From positions 3,349,501 to 3,413,500 of the forward strand of contig NZ_LBIA02000001.1 in NCBI RefSeq assembly GCF_001006325.2: 64,000 bases of DNA. Reading direction: 5' to 3'. The position numbers and the translations under genes were made by a program. Positions within the stretch are counted from its first letter, which is position 1. Every line of letters begins with the position of its first letter. Below are positions 55,933 through 64,000 of the stretch, piece by piece. Below the pieces are notes generated by a model, which had not been told where the DNA came from, ran no database searches, and saw only the letters and a list, made by a program, of their open reading frames with translations. The stretch comes from Afipia massiliensis (GTDB lineage Bacteria; Pseudomonadota; Alphaproteobacteria; Rhizobiales; Xanthobacteraceae).

Positions 55933-56435
55933 GCGACGCCAAGAAAGCCGGCGACAAGGGACCGGGCGATCGCAAGGCCAACCGGCGCGGCGCCGCGCGT
56001 CTTGCCGCTGTGCAGGCGCTGTATCAGATGGATATCGCGGGCGCGGGCATCGAAGACATTTTCGCAGAGTTCGAGAGCCACTGGCTCGGCAGCGAAGTCG
56101 AGGGCGATACCTACCTTCCTGCGGAAGCCGCGTTCTTCAAGGATGTCGTCTCCGGTGTGGTGCGCGACCAGAGCAAGCTCGATCCGCTGATCGACAAGGC
56201 GCTCGAAAGCGGCTGGCCGCTGAAGCGCATCGACGCGATCCTGCGCGCGACACTGCGGGCGGGGGCCTATGAACTCGAACACCGCAAGGATATTCCGGCG
56301 CGTGTCGTGGTGTCGGAATATGTCGATGTGGCTCATGCCTTCGTGGACAAGGACGAAACCGGCATGGTGAATGCTGTGCTCGACCAGATCGCGCGGCAAT
56401 TTCGCGCGCCCGAATTCGCGCGGACGGGGCAATAA
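55929..56435 (+). CDS. nusB: Transcription antitermination factor NusB
   Basis: NusB with NusE binds boxA in rRNA leader transcripts to prevent early termination. The 168-residue all-helical product has a basic, Arg/Lys-rich N-terminus ([20 protein letters not shown]), [14 protein letters not shown], and the C-terminal helices with [17 protein letters not shown] and [14 protein letters not shown]. It overlaps ribH by four bases and is followed by thiL after two bases. Confidence 0.97.
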   Translation: MSDAKKAGDKGPGDRKANRRGAARLAAVQALYQMDIAGAGIEDIFAEFESHWLGSEVEGDTYLPAEAAFFKDVVSGVVRDQSKLDPLIDKALESGWPLKRIDAILRATLRAGAYELEHRKDIPARVVVSEYVDVAHAFVDKDETGMVNAVLDQIARQFRAPEFARTGQ

Positions 56436-56437
56436 CA

Positions 56438-57427
56438 ATGACGACGCCGGGTGCCGGAGCATCGGGCGAGGACGACCTGATCGCGCGCTACTTCCGTCCG
56501 CTCGCGACCGATCCCGGTGCGTTCGGCCTCATTGACGATGCGGCGCTGCTGAATCACACGGGCGACGATCTTGTCGTGACGACGGATGCCATCGTTGAAG
56601 GCGTCCATTTTCTTCCCGACGATCCGCCTGACACCGTCGCGCGCAAGGCGTTGCGCGTAAACTTGTCGGATCTGGCGGCCAAGGGTGCTGTCCCTGCAGG
56701 CTTCGTCCTGACGTTGGCGCTGCGCGAAGCGAAAGAGCAATGGCTGACGCCGTTCGCGCGTGCGCTTGGCGAGGATGCAGCGGTGTTCGGCTGTCCGGTG
56801 CTGGGCGGCGATACGGTGTCGACGCCGGGGCCGCTGATGATCTCGATCACAGCGTTTGGCCGCGTGCCGCCGGGCAAGATGGTTCGCCGCAGCGGCGCGA
56901 AGCCCGGCGATCGGATCGCGGTGACCGGCACCATCGGCGATGCCGCGCTGGGTCTGCGTATTCTCAAGGGGCAGATCGAGGGGCTCGATACGTCGTCACG
57001 CGAATTTCTGATTCAGCGTTACCGTGTGCCGCAGCCGCGCAATGCGCTTGCTGTGGCGATCCGCGAGCATGCGAGCGCAGCCATGGACGTGTCGGACGGA
57101 CTGGCGGGCGATCTCGCCAAGCTCTGCACCGCATCGGGGATTTCTGCATCCATCGACCTGATGGCTGTTCCGCACTCGGAGCAGGCGCGCGTGCTGGTTA
57201 CCAAGGGTAGCTCGAGTATCGAAGCCATCGTGTCGGGCGGCGACGATTACGAGGTCGTCTGTACGATCCCGGAGAATCGGTGGGATTCGTTTCTCGTCGC
57301 TGCAAGGCAGGTCAATGTGCAGGTCACGGGCATCGGCAAGGTCGAGACCGGTGCGGCTGCGCCCCGGTTCCTCGATGCAGCAGGCAAGTCTGTGACGCTG
57401 AAACGCCTGTCCTACAGCCACTTTTGA
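56438..57427 (+). CDS. thiL: Thiamine-monophosphate kinase ThiL
   Basis: ThiL phosphorylates thiamine monophosphate to the active cofactor thiamine diphosphate. The 329-residue product has EDDLIARYF, GLIDDAALL, the metal-binding TTDAIVEGVHFLPD, NLSDLAAKGA, GGDTVSTPG, the glycine loop TGTIGDAALGL, and MDVSDGLAGDLAKL. It closes the ribH-nusB-thiL unit, the common arrangement in proteobacteria. Confidence 0.97.
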   Translation: MTTPGAGASGEDDLIARYFRPLATDPGAFGLIDDAALLNHTGDDLVVTTDAIVEGVHFLPDDPPDTVARKALRVNLSDLAAKGAVPAGFVLTLALREAKEQWLTPFARALGEDAAVFGCPVLGGDTVSTPGPLMISITAFGRVPPGKMVRRSGAKPGDRIAVTGTIGDAALGLRILKGQIEGLDTSSREFLIQRYRVPQPRNALAVAIREHASAAMDVSDGLAGDLAKLCTASGISASIDLMAVPHSEQARVLVTKGSSSIEAIVSGGDDYEVVCTIPENRWDSFLVAARQVNVQVTGIGKVETGAAAPRFLDAAGKSVTLKRLSYSHF

Positions 57428-57663
57428 CGTTTTTCGCACTGCAAACAAACGTCCTGTGCGGCATTCCTTGAATCGCCCGAAAAAGGCGCTTGCGGGGTCT
57501 TGGCGGCGTTGCGTCAAGGATATGATTTTGGCAATGTCCGCGCCGAATTGAGGCAGCATTTCGCCTTTTGACGAAAGCATGCCTCCTTTTTTGCGCGCCC
57601 GGCCACCCTGTACGGCCTGTGGGGCGTTACTGGGGAAACAGCAGGGATCTGAGGCAAAAATCA

Positions 57664-59787
57664 ATGACAGCATTATGGTTGATCGTGCTCGCGGGAGCGC
57701 TTTCCATCGTCTACGCCGCGTGGGCAACTTCGTCGGTGCTCGCGGCAGATGCGGGCAACGCCCGCATGCAGGAAATCGCAGCGGCGGTGCGCGAAGGCGC
57801 GCAGGCTTATCTCAAGCGCCAGTACATGACGATCGGTATCGTCGGCATCGTGATCTTCGCGCTGCTGGCGTACTTCCTCGGCATCCTCGTCGCGATCGGA
57901 TTCCTGATCGGTGCGGTGCTCTCGGGCGCGGCGGGCTTCATCGGCATGAACGTGTCGGTGCGTGCCAACGTCCGCACCGCGCAGGCGGCGACCAAGTCGC
58001 TCGCCGGCGGTCTTGAACTCGCGTTCAAGGCGGGCGCGATCACCGGCATGCTGGTGGCTGGTCTCGCGCTGCTCGGCGTGACGCTTTACTTCATGTATCT
58101 CACGCAGGGCCGCGGGCTGGCTGTGAATGACCGTATCGTGGTCGATTCGCTGGTGGCGCTCGGCTTCGGCGCGTCGCTGATCTCGATCTTCGCCCGTCTC
58201 GGCGGTGGCATCTTCACCAAGGGGGCGGACGTCGGCGGCGATCTCGTCGGCAAGGTTGAAGCCGGCATTCCGGAAGATGATCCGCGCAATCCGGCCACCA
58301 TCGCAGACAACGTCGGCGACAACGTCGGCGATTGCGCCGGCATGGCGGCTGACCTGTTCGAGACCTACGCGGTGACGGCAGTCGCGACCATGGTGCTCGC
58401 GGCGATCTTCTTCGCCGGCGCACCTGCGCTGCTGCCCAACATGATGATCCTGCCGCTCGCTATCGGCGGCATCTGCATCCTGACCTCGATCATTGGCACC
58501 TTCTTCGTGAAGCTCGGTGCCAGCCAGTCGATCATGGGCGCTCTCTACAAGGGCCTGATCGCCACCGGCGTTCTGTCCCTGTTCGGCGTCGCCTTCGTGA
58601 TCCACCAGCTGATCGGCTTCGGTCCGCTTGCGGGCGTGAAGTACACCGGCCTTGCACTGTTCGAGTGCGGCGTCGTCGGTCTCGTGGTGACGGGTCTCAT
58701 CATATGGATCACCGAGTACTACACCGGCACCGATTTCCGGCCAGTGAAGTCGATCGCGCAATCGTCAGTGACCGGCCACGGCACCAACGTGATCCAGGGT
58801 CTCGCGATCTCGATGGAGTCGACCGCCGGTCCGGCGCTCGTCATCATCGCGGGCATCCTCGTCACCTACAGCCTCGCGGGCCTGTTCGGCATCGCGATCG
58901 CGACCACCACCATGCTTGCTCTGGCCGGCATGATCGTTGCGCTCGACGCTTTCGGTCCCGTCACCGACAATGCCGGCGGCATTGCCGAAATGGCTGGTCT
59001 GCCGAAGGAAGTGCGCAAGGCGACCGACGCGCTCGACGCGGTCGGCAACACCACCAAGGCCGTCACCAAGGGCTACGCCATCGGTTCGGCTGGCCTCGGC
59101 GCGCTGGTGCTGTTCGCGGCGTACAATGAAGATCTCAAGTTCTTTATCGCCAACGCTGCGAAGTATCCGTACTTCCAAGGTGTCATTCCTGACTTCTCGC
59201 TGAACAATCCGTACGTCGTGGTCGGCCTGCTGTTCGGCGGTCTGCTGCCGTACCTGTTCGGCGCGATGGGCATGACCGCAGTCGGTCGTGCTGCCGGTGC
59301 GATCGTGGAAGAGGTTCGTCGCCAGTTCCGCGAAAAGCCGGGCATCATGAAGGGCACGGACAAGCCGGATTATGGCAAGGCCGTCGATCTTCTGACCAAG
59401 GCTGCGATCAAGGAAATGATCATTCCGTCGTTGCTGCCGGTACTGTCGCCGATCTTCGTCTACTTCGCGATCTATGCGATTGCGGGCGGCGGCGCGGCCG
59501 GCAAGTCGGCAGCGTTCTCGGCGGTCGGCGCGATGCTGCTCGGCGTGATCGTCACCGGCCTGTTCGTTGCTATCTCGATGACCTCGGGTGGCGGCGCATG
59601 GGACAACGCGAAGAAGTACATCGAGGACGGCCATTACGGCGGCAAGGGTTCGGATGCTCACAAGGCAGCCGTGACCGGCGACACCGTCGGCGACCCCTAC
59701 AAGGACACGGCTGGTCCGGCCGTGAACCCGATGATCAAGATCACCAACATCGTGGCCTTGTTGTTGCTGGCGATTTTGGCGCACTGA
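57664..59787 (+). CDS. hppA: K+-independent H+-translocating inorganic pyrophosphatase
   Basis: A 707-residue integral membrane pump (about 16 spans) that couples pyrophosphate hydrolysis to proton export or import. Seen: [40 protein letters not shown] and the C-terminal [19 protein letters not shown], which bind Mg-PPi. The K+-dependence marker reads GNTTKA; Lys at this place marks the K+-independent class, Ala the dependent one. The start is ATG 57664 ([11 protein letters not shown]). A clear terminator follows. Confidence 0.97.
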   Translation: MTALWLIVLAGALSIVYAAWATSSVLAADAGNARMQEIAAAVREGAQAYLKRQYMTIGIVGIVIFALLAYFLGILVAIGFLIGAVLSGAAGFIGMNVSVRANVRTAQAATKSLAGGLELAFKAGAITGMLVAGLALLGVTLYFMYLTQGRGLAVNDRIVVDSLVALGFGASLISIFARLGGGIFTKGADVGGDLVGKVEAGIPEDDPRNPATIADNVGDNVGDCAGMAADLFETYAVTAVATMVLAAIFFAGAPALLPNMMILPLAIGGICILTSIIGTFFVKLGASQSIMGALYKGLIATGVLSLFGVAFVIHQLIGFGPLAGVKYTGLALFECGVVGLVVTGLIIWITEYYTGTDFRPVKSIAQSSVTGHGTNVIQGLAISMESTAGPALVIIAGILVTYSLAGLFGIAIATTTMLALAGMIVALDAFGPVTDNAGGIAEMAGLPKEVRKATDALDAVGNTTKAVTKGYAIGSAGLGALVLFAAYNEDLKFFIANAAKYPYFQGVIPDFSLNNPYVVVGLLFGGLLPYLFGAMGMTAVGRAAGAIVEEVRRQFREKPGIMKGTDKPDYGKAVDLLTKAAIKEMIIPSLLPVLSPIFVYFAIYAIAGGGAAGKSAAFSAVGAMLLGVIVTGLFVAISMTSGGGAWDNAKKYIEDGHYGGKGSDAHKAAVTGDTVGDPYKDTAGPAVNPMIKITNIVALLLLAILAH

Positions 59788-59810
59788 TCGCCACAATCCT
59801 GAAATCGAAG

Positions 59811-59838
59811 AACCCCGCGGCTCACGCTGTGGGGTTTT
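59811..59838 (+). terminator. Rho-independent terminator of hppA
   Basis: AACCCCGCGGC and GCTGTGGGGTT form an 11-base stem (two G-U pairs) with a TCAC loop and a T run, 24 bases after the hppA stop. Confidence 0.9.
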
Positions 59839-59975
59839 TCTTTGCGCGGACGCCACACGTGATTGTTGCGATTTGATGACAGGTTGAATCGTTATCCACG
59901 CCGAAAATTTTGAAAGGCGATGAAACCCGATCGCGATTGCGTGCGTTGTCTCCGGTTAAGCAAGGGAGGCTACAG

Positions 59976-60128
59976 ATGGCAGCAGACGACGGCGATCCGT
60001 TCGAGCAGGGGAAGCTCGCACGATTCAACAACGAGCCGCACGACAATCCCTATCCGGAAAACACCGAGCAGCATCAGCGGTGGGAGGCCGGTTATAGATT
60101 CGTTGAACAGGGTTTGATGTCAGTCTGA
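59976..60128 (+). CDS. 50-residue ribosome modulation factor-like protein
   Basis: A small protein starting MAADDGDPFEQGKLARF and ending with RWEAGYRFVEQGLMSV. The pattern G-x2-A-R ... NPYP ... W-x2-G resembles the Rmf/CrpP group, which includes the factor that dimerises ribosomes in stationary phase; it is more acidic than E. coli RMF, so a ribosomal role is doubtful. GGGAGG lies nine bases before ATG 59976; in-frame sequence upstream to 59910 is not needed. A strong terminator follows. Confidence 0.78.
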   Translation: MAADDGDPFEQGKLARFNNEPHDNPYPENTEQHQRWEAGYRFVEQGLMSV

Positions 60129-60149
60129 CTTTACGCTTTGTGAAACAGG

Positions 60150-60190
60150 AAACGGCCGCCTTGCGGGACTTCGCAAGGCGGCCGTTTTGT
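60150..60190. terminator. Terminator between the RMF-like gene and the TctC-type gene
   Basis: AACGGCCGCCTTGCG and GCAAGGCGGCCGTT pair as a long stem, followed by TTTTGTTTT on the plus strand. The converging gene ends 28 bases further on, so it may serve both. Confidence 0.88.
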
Positions 60191-60218
60191 TTTGGAAAAA
60201 ACCGCGTCGCGTGGAGCG

Positions 60219-61220
60219 TCAGTTGACGTCCATCTTCAGACCTTCCTTGTTGATGATGCCCGCGAACTTTTTGATCTCGGCATCGATAAAGGCCGAGTAC
60301 TGCTCGGGCGTTCCGTAGTCGGTCACGGCGCCCATCGCGGCGATGTTCTTCTTGATGTCCTCGCGTGCCAGCATCTTCTTGATCTCGGCGTTGTACGCAT
60401 CGACGATCGGCCGCGGTGTTCCAGCCTGCAGGAACATCCCGAACCAGGACGAGACGTCGAAGTTTGCGAGCTCCGGCGCGCTTTCGCGCATGGTCGGAAT
60501 ATTCGGCGCCTTGAAACTGCGCTCCGGCGTCGTCACGGCCAGCGCGACGAGTTTGCCGTCTTCCACCTGCGGCAGCGATGGATAGAGGTTGTCGAACAGG
60601 ATCGCCACGTCCCCACCGAGAGCGCCCGTCAGAGCGGGGCCAGCGCCCCGGAACGGAATGTGCGTCATCTTCACACCGGTCAATTGCATGAACCAGACGG
60701 CGGTCAGGTGCGGGCTTTGCCCGACCCCCGACGTACCGTAGTTCAGCTTGTCCGGATTGGCCTTGAGATAGGCGATCAGTTCCTTGATCGATTTGATCCC
60801 GCTCGAGGGATGCGCCGATACGATATTGGGAATACGGATCGCATTGGTGACCGGTTGCAGTTGATCTGCCTTGTAGGGCAGGGACCGGAAGATGCTGAAG
60901 GCCACCGCGTTCGGCCCCGGATTGCCCACGAGGATCGTGTTGCCGTCGGGTTTTTGCTGAACGAAAAACGAGGTGCCGATAGTACCGCCGCCGCCGGACT
61001 TGTTTTCGACGACGGCCGATATGCCCCATGCCTGCTGCAGGTGTTGTGCGAGGTAGCGGCCGATCACGTCCGTGCTGCCGCCGGGCGCTGCCGGCACGAT
61101 GATCCGCACCGTGTCGGTCGGCCGCCAGTCGGCGGATCGCGCCGGGCGCGGCCAGAGCGGACTTGTGGAAAGGGCCGCGGCGCCTGTCAGCACGGTGCGG
61201 CGAGATAGCGAACGCGTCAT
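60219..61220 (-). CDS. Bug/TctC-family tripartite tricarboxylate substrate-binding protein
   Basis: A 333-residue periplasmic binding protein. The N-terminus has a Tat-like signal (SRRTVLTGAAAL), then the Bug fold: VRIIVPAAPGGSTDVIGRYL, VVENKSGGGGTIG, YGTSGVGQSPHLTA and HIPFRGAGPALTGALGGDV. Such proteins capture carboxylates or amides for TctAB or signal to regulators. No tctA or tctB gene is near, which is usual for orphan Bug proteins; the ligand is unknown. Confidence 0.92.
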   Translation of the reverse strand: MTRSLSRRTVLTGAAALSTSPLWPRPARSADWRPTDTVRIIVPAAPGGSTDVIGRYLAQHLQQAWGISAVVENKSGGGGTIGTSFFVQQKPDGNTILVGNPGPNAVAFSIFRSLPYKADQLQPVTNAIRIPNIVSAHPSSGIKSIKELIAYLKANPDKLNYGTSGVGQSPHLTAVWFMQLTGVKMTHIPFRGAGPALTGALGGDVAILFDNLYPSLPQVEDGKLVALAVTTPERSFKAPNIPTMRESAPELANFDVSSWFGMFLQAGTPRPIVDAYNAEIKKMLAREDIKKNIAAMGAVTDYGTPEQYSAFIDAEIKKFAGIINKEGLKMDVN

Positions 61221-61368
61221 CGGTTATCCTCCCAGATACATCTCGTTTGCGAGATATTGTTGGAAGGAAGCGTAGCGGGCAGGTTCCGTGTCGGCAAGCG
61301 CAGCCGTTACGCCGGATATTCCGCTCAGCAGAATACCGGCAGTTGAACTGCCGGCGCGAGCAGCGACA

Positions 61369-61845
61369 TCAGTTCGGGCTGAGAAGCTTGAAGATCGGTG
61401 TGAGGTAGCTCATTTCCTGACCACTGGTCGGGGTGGTGCGGCTGATGAAGTCGAAGATCTTGCCGTCCTGGAGTCCGTAGTTGGCCACGCGCTGGACCGT
61501 GCGGTTCTTGTCGAAATAAATCGCGATCACCCGCTGATCGATGACGCTCTGTTGCATGAACGCGACTTTGCGTTCCGAGCGCTGGGAAATGTAATAGAAG
61601 ACCTCGCCGCTCAAGGTGGCGACGGTGGATGGTGTTCCCATCACGATCAGAACCTGATCCTGGCTGGCGCCGATCGGGATTTGCTCAAGCGCTCCGGGGG
61701 GCAGGATGTAGCCCTTCTGGAACTGCTCGCCGGTGCAGGCGGCCAGCGCGGCGCACACAAACATCATCGCAGCCGCCGCGCGCAGGCGCGCCGCAAACCG
61801 TCGCTCTCCGGCGATCTGAAGACCGGGCTGTCTGAAAACCGTCAT
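61369..61845 (-). CDS. bamE: Outer membrane assembly lipoprotein BamE
   Basis: BamE is a lipoprotein of the BAM complex that inserts beta-barrels into the outer membrane. The 158-residue product has a signal ending in the lipobox LAAC (Cys near residue 37), then the SmpA/OmlA fold with IGASQDQVLIVMGTPS, VFYYISQRSERKVAF and VIAIYFDKNRTVQRVANYGL. About 15 residues precede the hydrophobic core. It is divergent from the cytochrome bc1 chaperone gene. Confidence 0.93.
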   Translation of the reverse strand: MTVFRQPGLQIAGERRFAARLRAAAAMMFVCAALAACTGEQFQKGYILPPGALEQIPIGASQDQVLIVMGTPSTVATLSGEVFYYISQRSERKVAFMQQSVIDQRVIAIYFDKNRTVQRVANYGLQDGKIFDFISRTTPTSGQEMSYLTPIFKLLSPN

Positions 61846-61979
61846 GTCGCGCGTGGCCTTCCTCTTGCCTCTTGCATCAGCCGAAGCGTTGACGTACCGG
61901 GCAGAGCTTCCGATTTCAACACACCGGGGGCCGTCAGGACGATCATGGATCGCCGCCGGCTTCGACGTGGAACCGAAAA

Positions 61980-62534
61980 ATGCTTTGGCCGTTCAATCGC
62001 TTCAGGAACCCCACCGTCCCGCGCGGCACCATTGAAGCCATCTATGGCATGATCGTGGCGCAAGCGCGAGAACCGGCGTTTTACGCAAGCCTTGGCGTGC
62101 GCGACACGGTTAATGGCCGATTCGACATGCTGATCCTGCATCTCTGGCTGGTGCTGCGCCGGCTGCAGTCGGTGGAGGGTGGAAACAGCATGTCACAGGC
62201 GCTTTTTGACCACTTCTGCGCTGACATGGACGACAACCTTCGCGAGATGGGGGTTGGCGACCTGACCGTCCCGAAACGCATGCAGGCTTTCGGGGAGGCG
62301 TTCTACGGACGCTCGGCCGCCTACGATCTTGCTTTTGAGGCGGGTGACGAGGAATTGGCGCAGGCGCTGTCCAAGAATGTCTTCAACGGCGAGGCCGCTG
62401 ATGGCGCGAGGGCGCTCGCGGCCTACGTTCGTGAAACCAGCGACAACCTCGCAAAATCAGCCGACGAGGCCGTTCGCAAGGGGGCGTGGACGTTCCCAAA
62501 GCCTGTGGCCGACTCCCAAGGCGGTGTGTCATGA
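61980..62534 (+). CDS. Ubiquinol-cytochrome c chaperone family protein (Cbp3-like)
   Basis: A 184-residue protein of the Ubiq_cyt_C_chap family, relatives of mitochondrial Cbp3/UQCC1 that help make cytochrome b of complex III. Seen: IEAIYGMIVAQAREPAFYASLGVRDT, LHLWLVLRRLQSV, ALFDHFCADMDDNLREMGVGDL and RMQAFGEAFYGR as the successive helices of the family. Its stop overlaps the next gene (ATGA). The alphaproteobacterial order chaperone-DUF177-plsX is common. Confidence 0.93.
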   Translation: MLWPFNRFRNPTVPRGTIEAIYGMIVAQAREPAFYASLGVRDTVNGRFDMLILHLWLVLRRLQSVEGGNSMSQALFDHFCADMDDNLREMGVGDLTVPKRMQAFGEAFYGRSAAYDLAFEAGDEELAQALSKNVFNGEAADGARALAAYVRETSDNLAKSADEAVRKGAWTFPKPVADSQGGVS

Positions 62535-63115
62535 GCAAGGTGGGTCATATGCCGAATAGCGATCTTCCCTGGAGCTTCCCCGTTCTGGTGACCCAGTTGC
62601 CGGAGGCCGGGCTGCATCAGGTGCTGGAGGCCACCCCGACCCAGCGTGGTCTGCTGGCCGCCGCTGCCGGCGTGAATGCGGTCCTGCGGGCCGTGGCGAC
62701 GCTCGACGTCATTCCCGAGGCGGGAGGCATCGTGAAAGTCACCGGCACGGTCAGGGCGCGGGTGGAGCAAACCTGCGTCGTGTCACTCGATCCCGTCGAG
62801 AACGATATCGAGGAAGCGATCACGGCGATCTTCGCGCCGCCGTCGCAAATTGCCGTTAGTCCGAAATCCGTCCAGAAGGAGCAGGGTGAGGATGCCGAAA
62901 TCTCCAATCCTCCGGAGCCCATCGTCCACGGCGCCATCGATCTCGGCCAACTGGCGGCTGAGTTTCTGGTTCTGGGAATAGATCCCTATCCGCGCAAGCC
63001 GGGTGTGGCGTTCGCTCCCCCTGAGACTCCTGAGGACCCGGACGAGCATCCGTTTGCAGCCCTGAAGGCGCTCAAGGAGAAGCCGGGCGGGCCCAAAGGC
63101 AAAAAAGCCAAGTGA
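62531..63115 (+). CDS. DUF177 (YceD) protein
   Basis: A 194-residue protein of the YceD/DUF177 family, linked to 23S rRNA accumulation in other organisms. Seen: a middle beta-rich part with the conserved C in VEQTCVVSLDPVEN, then HGAIDLGQLAAEFLVLGIDPYPRKPG, and a Lys/Gly-rich tail. The ATG at 62531 overlaps the stop of the preceding gene; ATG 62549 is an alternative. In enterobacteria yceD precedes rpmF and plsX; here plsX follows after 206 bases without rpmF. Confidence 0.9.
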   Translation: MSKVGHMPNSDLPWSFPVLVTQLPEAGLHQVLEATPTQRGLLAAAAGVNAVLRAVATLDVIPEAGGIVKVTGTVRARVEQTCVVSLDPVENDIEEAITAIFAPPSQIAVSPKSVQKEQGEDAEISNPPEPIVHGAIDLGQLAAEFLVLGIDPYPRKPGVAFAPPETPEDPDEHPFAALKALKEKPGGPKGKKAK

Positions 63116-63321
63116 AAATGACGCAGCTGCAGCGGGCGCTTGACCGAAGCCTTGGCTTGGGTCAAGCCGTTGTATCGCACCACAAAAACGCTATTGTCGC
63201 TGGCCCGGCTGGGGTTGCGCTGTCAGTGGCGTAGACTTCCGCCCACCGCCGTCGGAGACGATGGCTTCCAGCTCGCGGCCTGTCGCTTCGAGGCCGCAAC
63301 GATCAGGTTTCCGGGACGCTT

Positions 63322-64000
63322 ATGCCGCAGAAGGTTCGAATCGCGCTTGACGCCATGGGCGGCGATTTCGGTGCATCGATTATCGTTCCAGGCGCGGCGC
63401 TCGCGTTGATGCGCCACAGCGACGTCGAATTCCTGCTGTTTGGCGACAGCACGCTGATCAATGCGCAGCTCGACACCCATCCCGCGCTCAAGGCGGTCTC
63501 GCGGGTCTTCCACGCCGACATTGCGATCAGCATGGACGAGAAGCCCAGCCAGGCGCTGCGACGGGGCCGCAAGTCCTCTTCGATGTGGCTGGCGATCGAC
63601 GCCGTGAAGAGGGGCGACGCCGACGTCGTGGTGTCGGCCGGCAACACCGGCGCGCTGATGGCGATGTCACGGCTCAATCTGCGGATGATGCCGGGCATCG
63701 ACCGGCCGGCCATCGCGGCGGTATGGCCGACGGTGCGCGGCGAGTCCGTTGTGCTCGATGTCGGCGCCTCGATCGGCGGCGATGCCCGTCATCTCGCGTC
63801 GCTCGCGATCATGGGTAGTGCGATGGCAAGCGTTCTGTTCGATCTCGAACGTCCGACGGTCGGCCTGCTCAACATCGGCGTCGAAGAAGTGAAGGGCGTC
63901 GAGGCAGTCCGAGGAGCTGCCGAGTTGCTCCGCGCGATGAACCTGCCTCAGCTCGACTTCATCGGCTTCGTCGAGGGCGACGGCATCGGCAAAGGGGCCG
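63322..64000 (+). CDS. plsX: Phosphate acyltransferase PlsX, 3' partial
   Basis: PlsX converts acyl-ACP to acyl-phosphate, the donor used by PlsY (encoded at 2500-3090). The first 226 residues are in the window and stay open to the right edge: [14 protein letters not shown] at the N-terminus, [17 protein letters not shown], and [18 protein letters not shown]. The usual DxGAN loop reads DVGASIGGD, as in relatives. fabH is the expected next gene outside the window. Confidence 0.97.
   Translation, partial: MPQKVRIALDAMGGDFGASIIVPGAALALMRHSDVEFLLFGDSTLINAQLDTHPALKAVSRVFHADIAISMDEKPSQALRRGRKSSSMWLAIDAVKRGDADVVVSAGNTGALMAMSRLNLRMMPGIDRPAIAAVWPTVRGESVVLDVGASIGGDARHLASLAIMGSAMASVLFDLERPTVGLLNIGVEEVKGVEAVRGAAELLRAMNLPQLDFIGFVEGDGIGKGA

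Overview
This window is a stretch of core chromosome from an alphaproteobacterium of the order Hyphomicrobiales, most likely the Bradyrhizobiaceae/Nitrobacteraceae (Afipia, Nitrobacter, Rhodopseudomonas or Bradyrhizobium-like). The signs are high-GC coding sequence, a Porin_2-type outer membrane porin, the order lepB-rnc-era-recO, an LdtR-type MarR regulator, a HemB whose zinc cysteines are replaced by Ala/Asp/Asp, a ubiquinol-cytochrome c chaperone next to a DUF177 gene and plsX, and several families of long imperfect palindromes between genes. The genus is an inference. There is no prophage, transposase, CRISPR array, rRNA operon or secretion island. Nearly all of the sequence is housekeeping, and I found no complete new system.

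Layout. 1-5.4 kb: the end of an SDR oxidoreductase gene, a DUF1772 membrane protein, then a leftward pyrB-pyrC'-plsY-dprA block; the pyrC-like protein lacks the metal-binding HxH motif. 5.6-12.1 kb: a D-Ala-D-Ala dipeptidase, an AidB-like acyl-CoA dehydrogenase, a CPBP protease, leftward ruvX with an AEC transporter, and a nitronate monooxygenase. 12.3-17.3 kb: gatC, a 62-residue protein, gatA, a patatin-like lipoprotein and gatB. 17.3-20.3 kb is the least gene-dense part: a 30-residue lysine-rich protein, a Sel1-like protein, a frameshifted GIY-YIG gene, tRNA-Ser(GCU) and unexplained noncoding sequence. 20.3-28.1 kb: porin, alpha/beta hydrolase, lytic transglycosylase, dapA, mscL, smpB and a peroxiredoxin.

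28.2-38.4 kb: leftward NYN nuclease and uracil-DNA glycosylase; rightward rpoZ and rsh (stringent response), pdxJ, acpS, lepB, rnc, era, a small membrane protein and recO, several with overlapping ends; then a leftward histidine-rich secreted protein. 38.5-48.2 kb: parC, trmO, mntH behind TGCAA repeats, an hxlR/azoR divergent pair with a palindrome between them, bpt, an RDD protein, hemB and ldtR. 48.2-57.4 kb: a segment packed with GANTC sites and a possible 35-residue membrane protein, then glyA, nrdR, ribD, ribE, a TetR regulator with an acyl-CoA synthetase, ribH, nusB and thiL. 57.6-64 kb: hppA (proton-pumping pyrophosphatase), a small RMF-like protein, a TctC-type binding protein, bamE, the cytochrome bc1 chaperone, DUF177 and the start of plsX.

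Pathways represented are pyrimidine, riboflavin, thiamine, pyridoxine, heme, lysine and phospholipid synthesis (PlsY and PlsX are partners), tRNA-dependent amidation (GatCAB), ribosome rescue and RNA processing (SmpB, RNase III, Era, NusB, TrmO), DNA repair (DprA, RuvX, UDG, RecO) and envelope assembly (LepB, BamE, Slt). The points most worth checking are the dense GANTC (CcrM-type) clusters, the palindromic repeat families including one that overlaps the acpS ribosome-binding region, the non-catalytic PyrC homologue, the interrupted GIY-YIG gene and the short unlisted proteins.
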